Virus record (IMG/VR): IMGVR_UViG_3300026519_000019
Coordinates: 1-46,654 of that record
DNA length: 46,654 nt
Source of the DNA: a virus
Direction: 5' to 3' (one strand)
Position 1 is the stretch's first letter, and the number at the start of each line of letters is the position of its first letter. The translations under genes and the position numbers were made by a program. The notes beneath the pieces were generated by a model. That model made no database searches, was not told the DNA's origin, and worked only from the letters and a program-made list of their open reading frames with translations. Positions 22,050 through 31,800 of this stretch are shown one piece after another.

Positions 22050-22481
22050 ATGATTCTTTCAGCTCAACAGTTGTTTTCAGACAACCAGGCAATCACGGCC
22101 TCTGTGGATTCCACCAATGTCATCGACCTGGGTGCGCCGGACACACCCTATGGTGCCGCCGCCGCATTGAATGACGACATCGGTAAGGGTGTCAAAATCC
22201 CTCTTTTGGCCCAGGTTACTGAGGCGTTCAACAATCTCACCACCCTTGAGATTAAACTCTCGACGGGAGCCACTACTGCGCTGGGTACAACCATTGCGAG
22301 TCAAACCATCGCATTGGCTGATCTGGTCGCTGGTAAAAAGATCAACCTGGACTTTCTGCCCAATGGTATCGTTGAGCGGTATCTTGGCATGGAGTATGTT
22401 GTGGTGGGTGTCGCGCCAACCACCGGGAAGGTTACTGCTGGCATTACTATGGGTAACCAGACCAACGTCACAGGTGCTTAA
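22050..22481 (+). CDS. Capsid cement protein, Bbp16-like
   Basis: This 143-residue protein begins MILSAQQLFSDNQAITASVDSTN and continues VIDLGAPDTP, with a jelly-roll-like strand pattern and KINLDFLPNGIVERYLGMEYVV. This matches the cement protein Bbp16 that, in phage BPP-1, sits on the capsid three-fold axes as trimers and staples the shell. Its place right after a Bbp17-like capsid gene agrees. I placed the start at the ATG at 22050, with TTGGAG about 9 nt upstream, rather than at the in-frame TTG at 22035 within that SD. It is flanked by two terminators. Confidence 0.85.
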   Translation: MILSAQQLFSDNQAITASVDSTNVIDLGAPDTPYGAAAALNDDIGKGVKIPLLAQVTEAFNNLTTLEIKLSTGATTALGTTIASQTIALADLVAGKKINLDFLPNGIVERYLGMEYVVVGVAPTTGKVTAGITMGNQTNVTGA

Positions 22482-22487
22482 TTGATT

Positions 22488-22506
22488 GGGGCTTCGGCCC
22501 CTTTCT
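22488..22506 (+). terminator. UUCG-loop terminator after cement gene
   Basis: GGGGC-TTCG-GCCCC (22488-22501) is a perfect 5-bp stem with the very stable UUCG tetraloop, followed by TTTCTCT. It lies 6 nt after the cement stop. It likely stops part of the transcription or protects the 3' end of the capsid-cement mRNA. Confidence 0.75.
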
Positions 22507-22529
22507 CTAACCCATCTAGGAGCGATGAG

Positions 22530-22838
22530 ATGCCAAGTTATAAAGTCAAAAGTCCGGGGTTTTTCGGGGGGAAATATTACCACCCTGAAGGTAAGCGTCC
22601 CGTCTTGTTTACTGACAAGCCGTTCAGCAAAAAGACAATGCCGTCGTGGCTGGCAGCGATGCCGAAAGAATCAGCTGCTGTCAGGGAAAAGCGCGAGGCT
22701 CAAGAGGCGTCACAAGTTTCCGCCTCTGCTGAAAAGGCTGAGCAAGACGCGAATGATATTGCTCATGCTTCGACCGAGGGTGACGCGGCAGAAGCGCTGT
22801 TCATCGGTAAAGCTGGCAGTTCTGTCGAAACACTCTGA
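22530..22838 (+). CDS. Small hypothetical head-module protein
   Basis: This 102-residue protein starts MPSYKVKSPGFFGGKYYHPEGK. Proteins of this pattern (KVKSPGFFGGK-Y-P-GKR) follow the cement gene in related podoviruses. The C-terminal half is a charged helix (KEAAVREKREAQEAS-like). AGGAG at 22518-22522 sets the ATG at 22530, so an in-frame TTG at 22482 is not used. It may be a minor head component. Confidence 0.65.
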   Translation: MPSYKVKSPGFFGGKYYHPEGKRPVLFTDKPFSKKTMPSWLAAMPKESAAVREKREAQEASQVSASAEKAEQDANDIAHASTEGDAAEALFIGKAGSSVETL

Positions 22839-22849
22839 GGGCGCGAATC

Positions 22850-23155
22850 ATGGACTACGATGGTCAGGTGAAGATCAAGAAAGAAAGTTCGTCACAGGAT
22901 GTCTGCTGCCGTTCCGACGGTGATTATTACCCTTATGGGACAAGCATCAGTGTTGATGGTGATCTTGTTGATGAGTTGAAAACAAACAACCTTGCCGTTG
23001 GTGATGTAGTTAAGGTTCGCGGATATGCATTTGTCGATCATAAATCTGAATCGAGTAACAAGGAGGGGTCTACGAAATCCATCCGGTTACAGCTGACATC
23101 GCTGAAGATCGAACGTGAAGACGATGATCGTGTGAAACAACTCTACGGTGAATAA
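22850..23155 (+). CDS. Hypothetical head-module protein
   Basis: This 101-residue acidic protein begins MDYDGQVKIKKESSSQDV and reads as a small beta barrel (YYPYGTSISVDGDLVDEL, VGDVVKVRGYAFVDHKS, then IRLQLTSLKIERED). The KVRGYAFV strand recalls single-stranded DNA-binding or capsid-staple folds, but the evidence is thin. It lies between the cement gene and the tail adaptor gene in the BPP-1-like order, so a head-completion role is possible. Its stop is 2 nt before the next start. Confidence 0.6.
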   Translation: MDYDGQVKIKKESSSQDVCCRSDGDYYPYGTSISVDGDLVDELKTNNLAVGDVVKVRGYAFVDHKSESSNKEGSTKSIRLQLTSLKIEREDDDRVKQLYGE

Positions 23156-23157
23156 TC

Positions 23158-23814
23158 ATGACCAGCGTGGTTGAAATTTGTAATTTGGCACTGTCAAATA
23201 TTCGCGCTGGTAGTATCAACTCGCTTGACGAAAACAGTTTGCAGGCTCAGCAATGCAAACTGAAATATCCGATCATGAGGGATCGTTTGCTTGCCGAGTT
23301 GCCGTGGTCATTCAATCACAAAATAAAAACACTCGCTGTTTTGACGGATGACGTATTCAACTGGAATTACGCGTACCAATATCCTTCTGATTGTCTGAAA
23401 ATCAACCGATTGATAAGTTCCTACGAGCAGTTGTCAAACGCTGATTCTGATGTTGTATCTCGGTTGGTTGATAGTCAACTGTTGCCGATCAACGATATGC
23501 GTAGGCGAATACCTTACGAGGTGTTTAACATTGATAGCAATAAAGTCATTGGGGCAAATGAATCCGAGTTGCGCATTAGTTATTCAGTCAAAATAGACGA
23601 TCCTAATTTGTTTAGCACTGACTTTGTATTGGCTCTGTCTCACTTGTTATCTGCTGAATTGGCGATACCGATTATCGGTGCTGAAGTAGGGAGGCAGTTG
23701 CGAAATGAATCGTTCCAAATATATAAATTATACCTGGATAACGCCATGGCTGATGATTTGAATGAGCAATACAGTGAACCTGCACTAAGCGAGTTTGAAA
23801 CAATCAGGAGATAG
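23158..23814 (+). CDS. Tail tubular protein A (gp11-like adaptor)
   Basis: This 218-residue protein has the typical start VVEICNLALSNIRAGSINSLDENS, then QQCKLKYPIMRDRLLAELPWSF (about 38-58) and WNYAYQYPSDCLKINRL (about 70-87). The C-terminal ALSHLLSAELAIPIIGAE also matches T7 gp11-type tail tubular protein A. This protein forms the ring between portal and nozzle in short-tailed phages. It belongs with the T7-type portal of module 2. No equivalent exists for module 1. Confidence 0.92.
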   Translation: MTSVVEICNLALSNIRAGSINSLDENSLQAQQCKLKYPIMRDRLLAELPWSFNHKIKTLAVLTDDVFNWNYAYQYPSDCLKINRLISSYEQLSNADSDVVSRLVDSQLLPINDMRRRIPYEVFNIDSNKVIGANESELRISYSVKIDDPNLFSTDFVLALSHLLSAELAIPIIGAEVGRQLRNESFQIYKLYLDNAMADDLNEQYSEPALSEFETIRR

Positions 23815-23817
23815 TTA

Positions 23818-26145
23818 GTGCCACAATTCATACAGCGCAGCTTCACATCTGGTGAGATTGCACCAGCGTTGCAGTCACGCGCTGACACGGTTAAATACGC
23901 CACCGGCCTTAACCTATGTGAAAACTTCTTTGTGCGAGCCCAGGGAGGGGTGTATTCACGCCCTGGGCTGCGTTTCATCGGTGAGTTGGGTGACTCGTCA
24001 AAAGTCGGTCGACTTATCCCATTCTCTTTTAACACGACCCAGACATACATCCTTGTCTTTGAGCATCTGAAGATGAGGGTGATTAAGGCCGGTGGGTATG
24101 TGCTAGCAGGGCCTGGTCCCGCCATTTTTGAGATCGCAACACCATACACTGAAGCGCAGTTGTCACGCCTCAACTACACCCAAAACGCTGATGTGATGAC
24201 GATTGTTCACCCGGACCATGATCCAAGAAACCTCAATCGACTGGCCGATGACAATTGGACTCTGACTGTCATCAATTATGCTTCAACTGTATCTGCGCCA
24301 GTTTTTGCTGGTTCAACTGTAAAATCCATTACGGGGATAACCAAAGCAAACCCTGCTGTTGTGACTGCTGTCGCTCATGGGTTCTCTACAGGTAACACCA
24401 TCACCATTGATAACGTCATTGGTATGACACAGGTGAATGGGAAATCATATAAAATCACGTCATTAACCAATGACACTTTTGAACTCCAGGGGACGGATTC
24501 AACCTTTTATGACGCATATGCCGGCGGTGGAGACGCAACACGTGCTAATAGCGCAACAACAATCGGAGCAGGGTTCGGGTCATACAGCAAAACATACACT
24601 TACGTGGTTACGGCGGTTGACGCTGACGGGGTTGAGTCGTTGGCGTCGTCACCAGCGTCCATAACTACAAAATCACTATCTGTCACAGGTGGTGTTCGGT
24701 TAGGTTGGAACGCTGTCACAGGTGCTGAGTATTATCGCATCTATAAAGACCCTTCAAATAATACTCAAATGTACGGTTGGATTGGAGAATCAAATAACAC
24801 TAATTTTGATGATTACAACTTGGCTCCTATCACTAGCGACGCTCCACCTGAAGATCGACAACCGTTTAGTGGCGTAGACAACAAACCTGCCGCTGTTGAA
24901 TACTATGATCAGCGCCAGATTTTCGCTAACACCAACAACGAATCACAAGTTGTATTTACTACACAAGTCGCTAATTATAATTCTCTACGAACCTCGAACC
25001 CGGCGCGTGATGATGATGCAGTGACGTTCACCATCGCGGCCAAACAGGTCAATGAGATCCGACACATTATATCACTTGACTCGTTAATCCTTCTGACCGC
25101 TGGTGGCGAATGGAAAGTGAATGAAGGTCAAGATAGGATATTAACCCCGTCAACTGCTGGTGTAAAGAATCAATCATATAATGGATCGTCATGGGTAAAA
25201 CCTGTGATCATCAACGACACAGTATTATATTTGCAGGAAAAAGGCGCACGCATTCGTGATCTGAATGGTGATGAGTTTGGTGACAGATATGCGGGGAATG
25301 ACCTGTCAATAATGTCTGAACACCTCTTTGAAGATCATCAGATTATTGAGATGGCCTACGCTGATGAACCTTATGGAATTTTGTGGTGTGTTCGTGATGA
25401 CGGGGTGTTACTTGGGCTTACTTATTTACGTGAGCACAAGGTGTGGGGGTGGCATCAGCATAAAACCGCTGGAGAATTTGAGTCAGTAGCGACTATTAGT
25501 GAAGATGGTCGCGATGCTCTGTACGTCATAGTTAAACGCACAATCAACGGTAATACTGTGCGATATGTTGAACGACTTGAGAAACGTGAAAGTAAAATTG
25601 CCGAAGACGCCTTCTGTGTTGACTCCGGGCTATCTTATAACGGGTCACCGGCTACGGTCATTACTGGCTTGGATCACCTTGAAGGTGAGAGTGTTGCGAT
25701 ATTGACTGATGGATACGTGACCAAAAATAAAATTGTCACTGGTGGCTCGATAACATTGGAGCGTGCCGCATCTAAAATCCATGTAGGTTTACCTTACACT
25801 CCGGCGATTGAGTTGCTCGACATAGACACGGCTTCGACTGTGCAAACAGTCAAAGCACAATCAGTTTCAGTATCCAAAGTGTTCATTGAGGTTGAGGGTT
25901 CGCGTGGAGGGTTTGTTGGACCACGCAAAGACAATGATGCTGGTGATCAGACCATAACGTATCAAGAGATAAAGCCGAGGTTTGATTCGGATGAGTACGA
26001 TACCATCAGTCTGAAAACATACAAGCAGGAAGTCAACATCGAACCGCAGTGGAGTAAAGGTGGCGGCGTTCGTATCGAGCAGAGGTCACCGCTGCCGTTA
26101 GCCATTCTTTCAGTCATTCCCAGGGTTGATATAGGTGGGAGTTGA
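23818..26145 (+). CDS. Tail tubular protein B (gp12-like nozzle)
   Basis: This 775-residue protein is close to T7 gp12 in length (794). It starts PQFIQRSFTSGEIAPALQSRAD, followed by CENFFVRAQGGVYSRPGLRFIG, which is the hallmark of the podovirus tail nozzle family. The centre (about 150-310) is beta-rich and includes a fibronectin-like segment (GVRLGWNAVTGAEYYRIYKD). LYLQEKGARIRDL and KVWGWHQHKTAGEFESVA mark the propeller-like part. The start is GTG at 23818 with AGGAG 8 nt before. It forms the distal hexameric nozzle through which DNA leaves. Confidence 0.92.
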   Translation: MPQFIQRSFTSGEIAPALQSRADTVKYATGLNLCENFFVRAQGGVYSRPGLRFIGELGDSSKVGRLIPFSFNTTQTYILVFEHLKMRVIKAGGYVLAGPGPAIFEIATPYTEAQLSRLNYTQNADVMTIVHPDHDPRNLNRLADDNWTLTVINYASTVSAPVFAGSTVKSITGITKANPAVVTAVAHGFSTGNTITIDNVIGMTQVNGKSYKITSLTNDTFELQGTDSTFYDAYAGGGDATRANSATTIGAGFGSYSKTYTYVVTAVDADGVESLASSPASITTKSLSVTGGVRLGWNAVTGAEYYRIYKDPSNNTQMYGWIGESNNTNFDDYNLAPITSDAPPEDRQPFSGVDNKPAAVEYYDQRQIFANTNNESQVVFTTQVANYNSLRTSNPARDDDAVTFTIAAKQVNEIRHIISLDSLILLTAGGEWKVNEGQDRILTPSTAGVKNQSYNGSSWVKPVIINDTVLYLQEKGARIRDLNGDEFGDRYAGNDLSIMSEHLFEDHQIIEMAYADEPYGILWCVRDDGVLLGLTYLREHKVWGWHQHKTAGEFESVATISEDGRDALYVIVKRTINGNTVRYVERLEKRESKIAEDAFCVDSGLSYNGSPATVITGLDHLEGESVAILTDGYVTKNKIVTGGSITLERAASKIHVGLPYTPAIELLDIDTASTVQTVKAQSVSVSKVFIEVEGSRGGFVGPRKDNDAGDQTITYQEIKPRFDSDEYDTISLKTYKQEVNIEPQWSKGGGVRIEQRSPLPLAILSVIPRVDIGGS

Positions 26146-26599
26146 ATTCATCGAACCAACTAATGATTTGGTCGAGTTCATCGCTGTCAACATGCGCCAG
26201 GCTGATGTTGACGAGGTGTGGGCTTCTCACCGTCACTTACCATATGAAGCACTAATGCGCGGGTGGGATCTATCACACAGCTCTGTTGTTGTCACAGTAG
26301 ATGGTGACCCTTGTGTAATGATAGGGTTGGTGATCCGTGATATATTGTCAGGGTCTGGTATACCGTGGCTCCTTGGTACTGAAGGCGCTGTGAAGCATAA
26401 GCGTCATTTTTTGACTCAAGTCCCAGCAGTGATTGATGAGATGCTAAGTATTTGTCCAAGGCTGTTCAATTATGTGCATGCTGAGAATAGAGTTAGCGTC
26501 AATTGGCTCAGACGCATCGGGTTCACAATTGATGATCCTGAACCCCATGGAGTAGCCCATGAACTGTTTCATAGATTTCATCTTGAGAGAACACGCTAA
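26135..26599 (+). CDS. Internal virion protein A-like (gp13-like, GNAT fold)
   Basis: This 154-residue protein begins MGVEFIEPTNDLVEFIAVNMRQ, followed by DVDEVWASHRHLPYEALMRGW and a GNAT-like strand/helix series. The segment RLFNYVHAENRVSVNWLRRIGF is typical of GNAT acetyltransferase folds and of T7 gp13-like proteins needed for virion maturation. An acetyl-transfer activity is not implied. The GTG start overlaps the nozzle gene by 11 nt and the stop overlaps the next start by one base. Confidence 0.8.
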   Translation: MGVEFIEPTNDLVEFIAVNMRQADVDEVWASHRHLPYEALMRGWDLSHSSVVVTVDGDPCVMIGLVIRDILSGSGIPWLLGTEGAVKHKRHFLTQVPAVIDEMLSICPRLFNYVHAENRVSVNWLRRIGFTIDDPEPHGVAHELFHRFHLERTR

Positions 26600-27168
26600 T
26601 GTGTGAACCAACAACTATAATGGCGGTGGCAACAGTTGCCTCGGCAGCTTTTGCTGCAAAATCTCAAATCGATCAAGGGAACTATCAGAAAGGAGCCAGT
26701 CGGTATAACGCGCGCGTCGCGGAGAATCAAGCACAAGAAGTTCGCCGCGCCGGCACTGAAGCTGAAAACATCCAGCGTCGCAAAACAGCCCTGCTGTTAT
26801 CAAAGCAACGCGCTCAACTTGGCGCTGCTGGGGTTGAGCTGGGTAGTGGCTCGGCACTGCAATTACAAGAAGACACTCAAACCCTCGGTGAAATTGACGC
26901 ACTACGCATTCGTAGTAATGTCGAATCACAGGTCAGATCATTACAGACTGGGGCAGAGCTGACGCTCTCTCAGGGCAATGCAGCGGCATCAGTAGGAAGG
27001 ACAGCGGCAACAGGGACTCTACTTAGCGGTAGCGCTGCTGTGATTGGCACAGGTGTGGCTGACAAGTGGTATACACCAAACAGCTCTGCGAATTTGATCA
27101 AGGGTCAGACAGGGTATGCTGGGGGAACGTCAGGTGTACTCTCTGGCGATGAATTTGCCAATTTTTAA
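26599..27168 (+). CDS. Virion core protein (gp14-like)
   Basis: This 189-residue protein starts MCEPTTIMAVATVASAAFAAKS with a hydrophobic N-terminal segment, followed by a long helix (YNARVAENQAQEVRRAGTEAENIQRRK) and LRAQLGAAGVELGSGSAL-type sequence. This is the usual pattern of podovirus internal core or ejection proteins in the T7 gp14 place. The C-terminus is Gly/Ser-rich. During infection such proteins leave the head and form a channel in the cell envelope. The hydrophobic N-terminus would suit membrane insertion. Confidence 0.8.
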   Translation: MCEPTTIMAVATVASAAFAAKSQIDQGNYQKGASRYNARVAENQAQEVRRAGTEAENIQRRKTALLLSKQRAQLGAAGVELGSGSALQLQEDTQTLGEIDALRIRSNVESQVRSLQTGAELTLSQGNAAASVGRTAATGTLLSGSAAVIGTGVADKWYTPNSSANLIKGQTGYAGGTSGVLSGDEFANF

Positions 27169-27181
27169 TTGAGGTTCTGAC

Positions 27182-28858
27182 ATGCCCAAGATCGCACAAT
27201 ATGAACCAGATCAAGTAAGGTCACAGGTAGTTACGCAACCATTGGCGCAAGATGCTCCCCCCGGTACATTTGGTAATCAGATCGCCAAAGGTGTCGCGGA
27301 TGTAGTCAATGCAGGACTTCAAATGAAGCAGCGCATTGATATTACATCATCTGAAGAAGCACTGGTGCAATTCGAGCGTGATAAAAATGACATATTCTTC
27401 AATCCTGACACCGGGTACTTCAACACCCAGGGTCGTGACGCGTATGACAAATCTTCTGATACTTCAAAAGCACTTGAAGAGTTGAAAAAGAAATACGGCG
27501 AAACACTTAACGCTCAGTCAAAGCAGTTGTTTGACCGAGCGGCTGATGCGCATATTGCCCGCAGCAGTGCTGATATTGCCAGACACGCATCGAAAGGACT
27601 TAAAGCTTGGGAGATAGCGACCATCGAGTCGCAATTGGAAAATTCGCTTGAGAATGCGTCACTGTATTGGAATGACCCTGATCGATTGAGAGTGCAAAAC
27701 GTACTTGGCAGGCAAGCTATTATTGATTCATCTGACTTGATGGGTCTTGGTCCAGAAGCAACAGCAGAGAAGTTGCAAACGTTCGAGTCGACTTTTGCAA
27801 ATTCCACTATCAGTGCAGCCATTCAGAGTAGCGCAGATGAAGGCAGGGTTGCGTTCAAAGAATATGGTGATCGGTTGGAAGGCCCAGACAAAGTAAAGAT
27901 TAAAGCTGCGATTGATCGGAAAACTAACATTGAGAAGACACAATCTGACGCTGTTGCTGCAATACTGACTGCGAGTAGATTGGTTGATCAATATGAAAAC
28001 AGGTCTGATATTGTTGAAGAAGTGAATAAGATAGAAGACGCTGAACTGCGCAAAAAAATAATGACCGAAACAATGACCCAGTTCAACCGGAAAAAACAGG
28101 CTGAAAGAGAACAAGAGAATGATTATTATCAGATAGCCATCGGTCAAGTTAATGACGGTTTGTCACCGACTGAAATAGAATCGAAGAATCCTGAAGTTTG
28201 GTTGGGGATGACTGACATTCAGCGGAATAACATTTTGTCAGGTAAACACCAGCTAACTGACCAAGTTGTTTTGGCAAATTTCAGATTACTTGGTGTCAAA
28301 GAAAAAGCGGCTTTTGAACCAATGAGTATCGCAGACAAAGTTAAACCTGCCGATCTGCAAAAAGTAATCAGTGAAGTCAATGCCGCTAAGAAAGGTAAAC
28401 AAGGTAGCCGGGTTAAATCGTTGACATCTAAAGCCATTGATGCCGCTGAAGGTGCGTTTGGGAAAAGAAGCAGTTGGAAAAAGAGGAGCGGTGGGTTCAC
28501 TGAAAAAGGAAAACTTGCCAACGATTTCCTAAGCGATCTTCAAGACGCCATTGATGAGTTTGAAGAAAATAAGCAGTCAAAAATCACGCCTGCTGAAGAA
28601 AATCAAATAATCAGCGAATTCACTCAGCGAATTGTAGTCGAGCGTTCTGCTTTTGGTCTTGACTTCCTTGCGCCCGATATCGAGATTGATTTGAGTAACA
28701 CGCCAGCTAACGATGTTCGAGTGTTGAACCGGATCATTAACAACACCCCAAACATCGATGTCAAAGATTTGACTGATGCGTATCAGTTCCTTATCGATAA
28801 CAATCAACCCGTGACGGTCACCAGTCTGAAAAACGTATATGAACAGGGAACAAAATAA
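27182..28858 (+). CDS. Internal ejection protein (gp15-position)
   Basis: This 558-residue, mostly helical, charged protein lies between the gp14-like and giant proteins, where T7 encodes core protein gp15. The N-terminus reads MPKIAQYEPDQVRSQVVTQPLAQ, followed by FNPDTGYFNTQGRDAYD, a repeated pattern in internal virion proteins of podoviruses. Long coiled stretches follow (about 80-320). I see no enzymatic motif. It probably forms part of the core stack and the periplasmic DNA tunnel. The stop overlaps the next start by one base. Confidence 0.8.
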   Translation: MPKIAQYEPDQVRSQVVTQPLAQDAPPGTFGNQIAKGVADVVNAGLQMKQRIDITSSEEALVQFERDKNDIFFNPDTGYFNTQGRDAYDKSSDTSKALEELKKKYGETLNAQSKQLFDRAADAHIARSSADIARHASKGLKAWEIATIESQLENSLENASLYWNDPDRLRVQNVLGRQAIIDSSDLMGLGPEATAEKLQTFESTFANSTISAAIQSSADEGRVAFKEYGDRLEGPDKVKIKAAIDRKTNIEKTQSDAVAAILTASRLVDQYENRSDIVEEVNKIEDAELRKKIMTETMTQFNRKKQAEREQENDYYQIAIGQVNDGLSPTEIESKNPEVWLGMTDIQRNNILSGKHQLTDQVVLANFRLLGVKEKAAFEPMSIADKVKPADLQKVISEVNAAKKGKQGSRVKSLTSKAIDAAEGAFGKRSSWKKRSGGFTEKGKLANDFLSDLQDAIDEFEENKQSKITPAEENQIISEFTQRIVVERSAFGLDFLAPDIEIDLSNTPANDVRVLNRIINNTPNIDVKDLTDAYQFLIDNNQPVTVTSLKNVYEQGTK

Positions 28859-31800
28859 TGCCGTTCGACCCAAGCAAAGTTGACCTGAGTTCAATTTCAG
28901 AAGTAGCAACTGGGGAAGAGGTTGATTCATCTTTCAACACTCAAGATGACAATCTTGAGTTCACCATGGGTGAAGCGGCGAAAGTTAACCCTGACAATCA
29001 TGCCAAAGTTTTGGATCTGAGTAGGAAAACAGGGATTCCGAGTTTCGCTGTCGAGGCTGACATTGACTCAGTTAAACAGATCGTTAACAAAAATGAGTTC
29101 GATTTCAGTAGTCTTAGAGATAAAAGCCCGGTCACTGCTGGATATCTGACCAATATCGACAACGCTATCGTTGCTCAAGATGATGTTGATATTATGCAGT
29201 CAATTGAAGACACGCTGACTGCGGCTGGGAAATATCTCAGTGACATCGGCAGCGGGTTTGAGAAAGGTCAGTTGACAGTTGAATCGTCTGATATTGGCCT
29301 TAGCAGGATGTATTCAGCATTGGGGGTTGGTGAAGCTGTCACTGACGACCAGATAAATCGATTGAAAGAAATCGAAACCCTGACAAATAAAGACAATGAG
29401 GTGTATGGGTTTCTGTCTGGCGCACCTATTGCAGCGGCTGAGCAGCTGCCAATCATGTATGAAATACTCAGCACTGGTCTCGGATATAGTGTCGCAGGGG
29501 CCGGGGTAGGCTATGTCGCGGGTAAACTCCCCGGTGCTACAGCAGGGGCGCGCATCGCAGGTCGCGTTGGTGTCGCCAAGGCTGCATTCGATCTTGAAGC
29601 AGGGCTGGCATTCAACGAGTTCTCAGCTTTAAAAGATGAAAAAGACAATTTGATGAATCCGAAAATCGCAGCAGGTGCAGCGGTTTTGGTGGGTTCAATC
29701 AACGCGGGTCTTGAATTCATCTCACTCATGGCACTCGGTCGCACTGTCACACCGGTGATGCGCGCAGTAATCAAGAGCAAAATTAAGAAGTCATTAGCGA
29801 CTGAAACAGGTCGGCAAATGATTGGTCGATTGCTTAAAAACTACGGTATTTCTGTAGGTACTGAAGCGGTTACTGAGGGTGCTCAAGAATTCACCAATGT
29901 TATCGGTACTGAACTGGCGAAGTACATTGATAAAGACTCGTTCACTGAGCAAGACTTGTCATCTGCAATGGACAGAATATTCAGCATTGAAACTGCTGAG
30001 CGTGTGGGAGGTGCCGCTAAAGTAGGTGCTCAGGCGTCGTTGATCTTTGCAGGTGCAGGTACTGCTGCGAGTGTGATAGTTGAGACACGGCAGCGTGACA
30101 AACTGTCTACGGATGAGCAGTTACGCATCGATTCACTCAATGCTGATGCTGAAAACTCGAAACTACGCGAGCGCGACAAAGAGTCATTCAAGCAGTTTGT
30201 CAGTGAAGCCGATGGTGATAATGACACTCAAGTATTTATCGATGGCGCTCAGGTATCGTTATATCTGCAAGATAAGACCTCTGAAGATATCCAGGCCGAC
30301 CCAGCATTGAAACTATTGTCTGAGAAGGCGGCTGAAGCTGCTGCGCTTGGTAATGACGTACAAGTCCCTGTGAGTGACTTCGCTGGTGAGATAGCTGGTA
30401 CTGAGCACTACGCACAACTGCGTGACGCCATGACTCTCTCCGGTGAGTCAGTGTCACCGTTTCGTCAAGAGCAGGCGAAGAAGGAGACTGAGAGTTACAT
30501 CAAATCACTGATGAATGAAGCTAAGCAGAATGCCAGCGAGTATGTCGAGGCTCAGGAAATCTATGACACGGTACGTGAACAACTGGTTGACTCAGGTCAG
30601 GTCAGTGCCGCTAACGCTTCTATCATGGCGCAAGTAGTACCTGCCTGGGCAACAGCGCAGGCGCAGCGCAGTGGTAAAACAGTGCGACAGGTTTACCAGG
30701 ACGCGGGTTTGATCATCGAGGGACCACAGACTGGCGAAGCTGCGCGCATCGCTGTCGAGCAGGTGTTGGAGCAGAATATTGTTGACAGTAAACAAGTGCG
30801 TAAATTACAGGAGGAACTAGCACAAATAGAAAGTGAATTTGAGGTATTACGTAAGCCAGGTGCATATGATGATAAGAAGTGGGAGTCTATTAGTGATAGG
30901 GCTGCGCTAGTCAGAGCTGAACTGATAAAGCTAACCGGTGATCCTTATGGCAAGCAGAAAAATAAAAAAACAAGTAAGCCATCCGATGACATTCTCAATG
31001 CTAAATATGATTCGCCTAGTAAAGTCCCTGAAGAAGTTATGAGTTGGTTAATTAAAAACAACCAAATATTGACGAGTGACGCTACTGACGCTGTCAGATG
31101 GTCGAGAATATATGACACATTGAACGATGAAAGATATCCCCCTGGTGAGGTCACCATTTACCGTGCTGTCATAGGTGATGGCATTCGCCCAGGTGATTGG
31201 GTAACAACATCACGTGAGTACGCGGAAGATCATAATGACAGGTATCTTGAAGGAAAAGGTAACATTATTGAAGATGTTGTTAATGGACCTGATTTATTGG
31301 TTTCACCAACGGGTAACCTTGAAGAAGCGATATTTGCACCGCGTGAATTTTCAGGAGTAATATCGCACGGCGAACCGGTGGAGTTCAAACTGAAAGATTT
31401 AACACCGTTACTAGAGCGTGATTTGCTTGCACAATCACCCGCTAAATCAAAAGCACGAGGCTATTACGACCCGGCAAACAGTGTCATCCGCCTAACTGAA
31501 GCTGCTGACCTTTCAACATTCCTGCATGAGTTTGCTCACTTCATGTATGAGATGGAGCTGAAAGGTAACACTGACCTGGTGAAAAGTATTAACAATTGGT
31601 TCAAGCGTAACGCTGAAGATATTGCTAAAGAGGCGAACGGTTACCTGGGTGATGAGTTTGATGTGTTGAAGCAGAGTGATGTAAAGAAGTTCACAGATCA
31701 ACAGAAAAAGAAAATAATCAATACCGAACGATTTCTTGACATCGGTTTAAAGATCGGTGGGAAAACTAAATTATATAGAGGTATTTCAGATACAACCGGC

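Noticed and set aside
22486-22923. Forward 145-residue ORF overlapping the small head gene at 22530
   Set aside because: It is in another frame of two better genes, starts inside the terminator hairpin and reads as Arg/Ser-rich shadow sequence.
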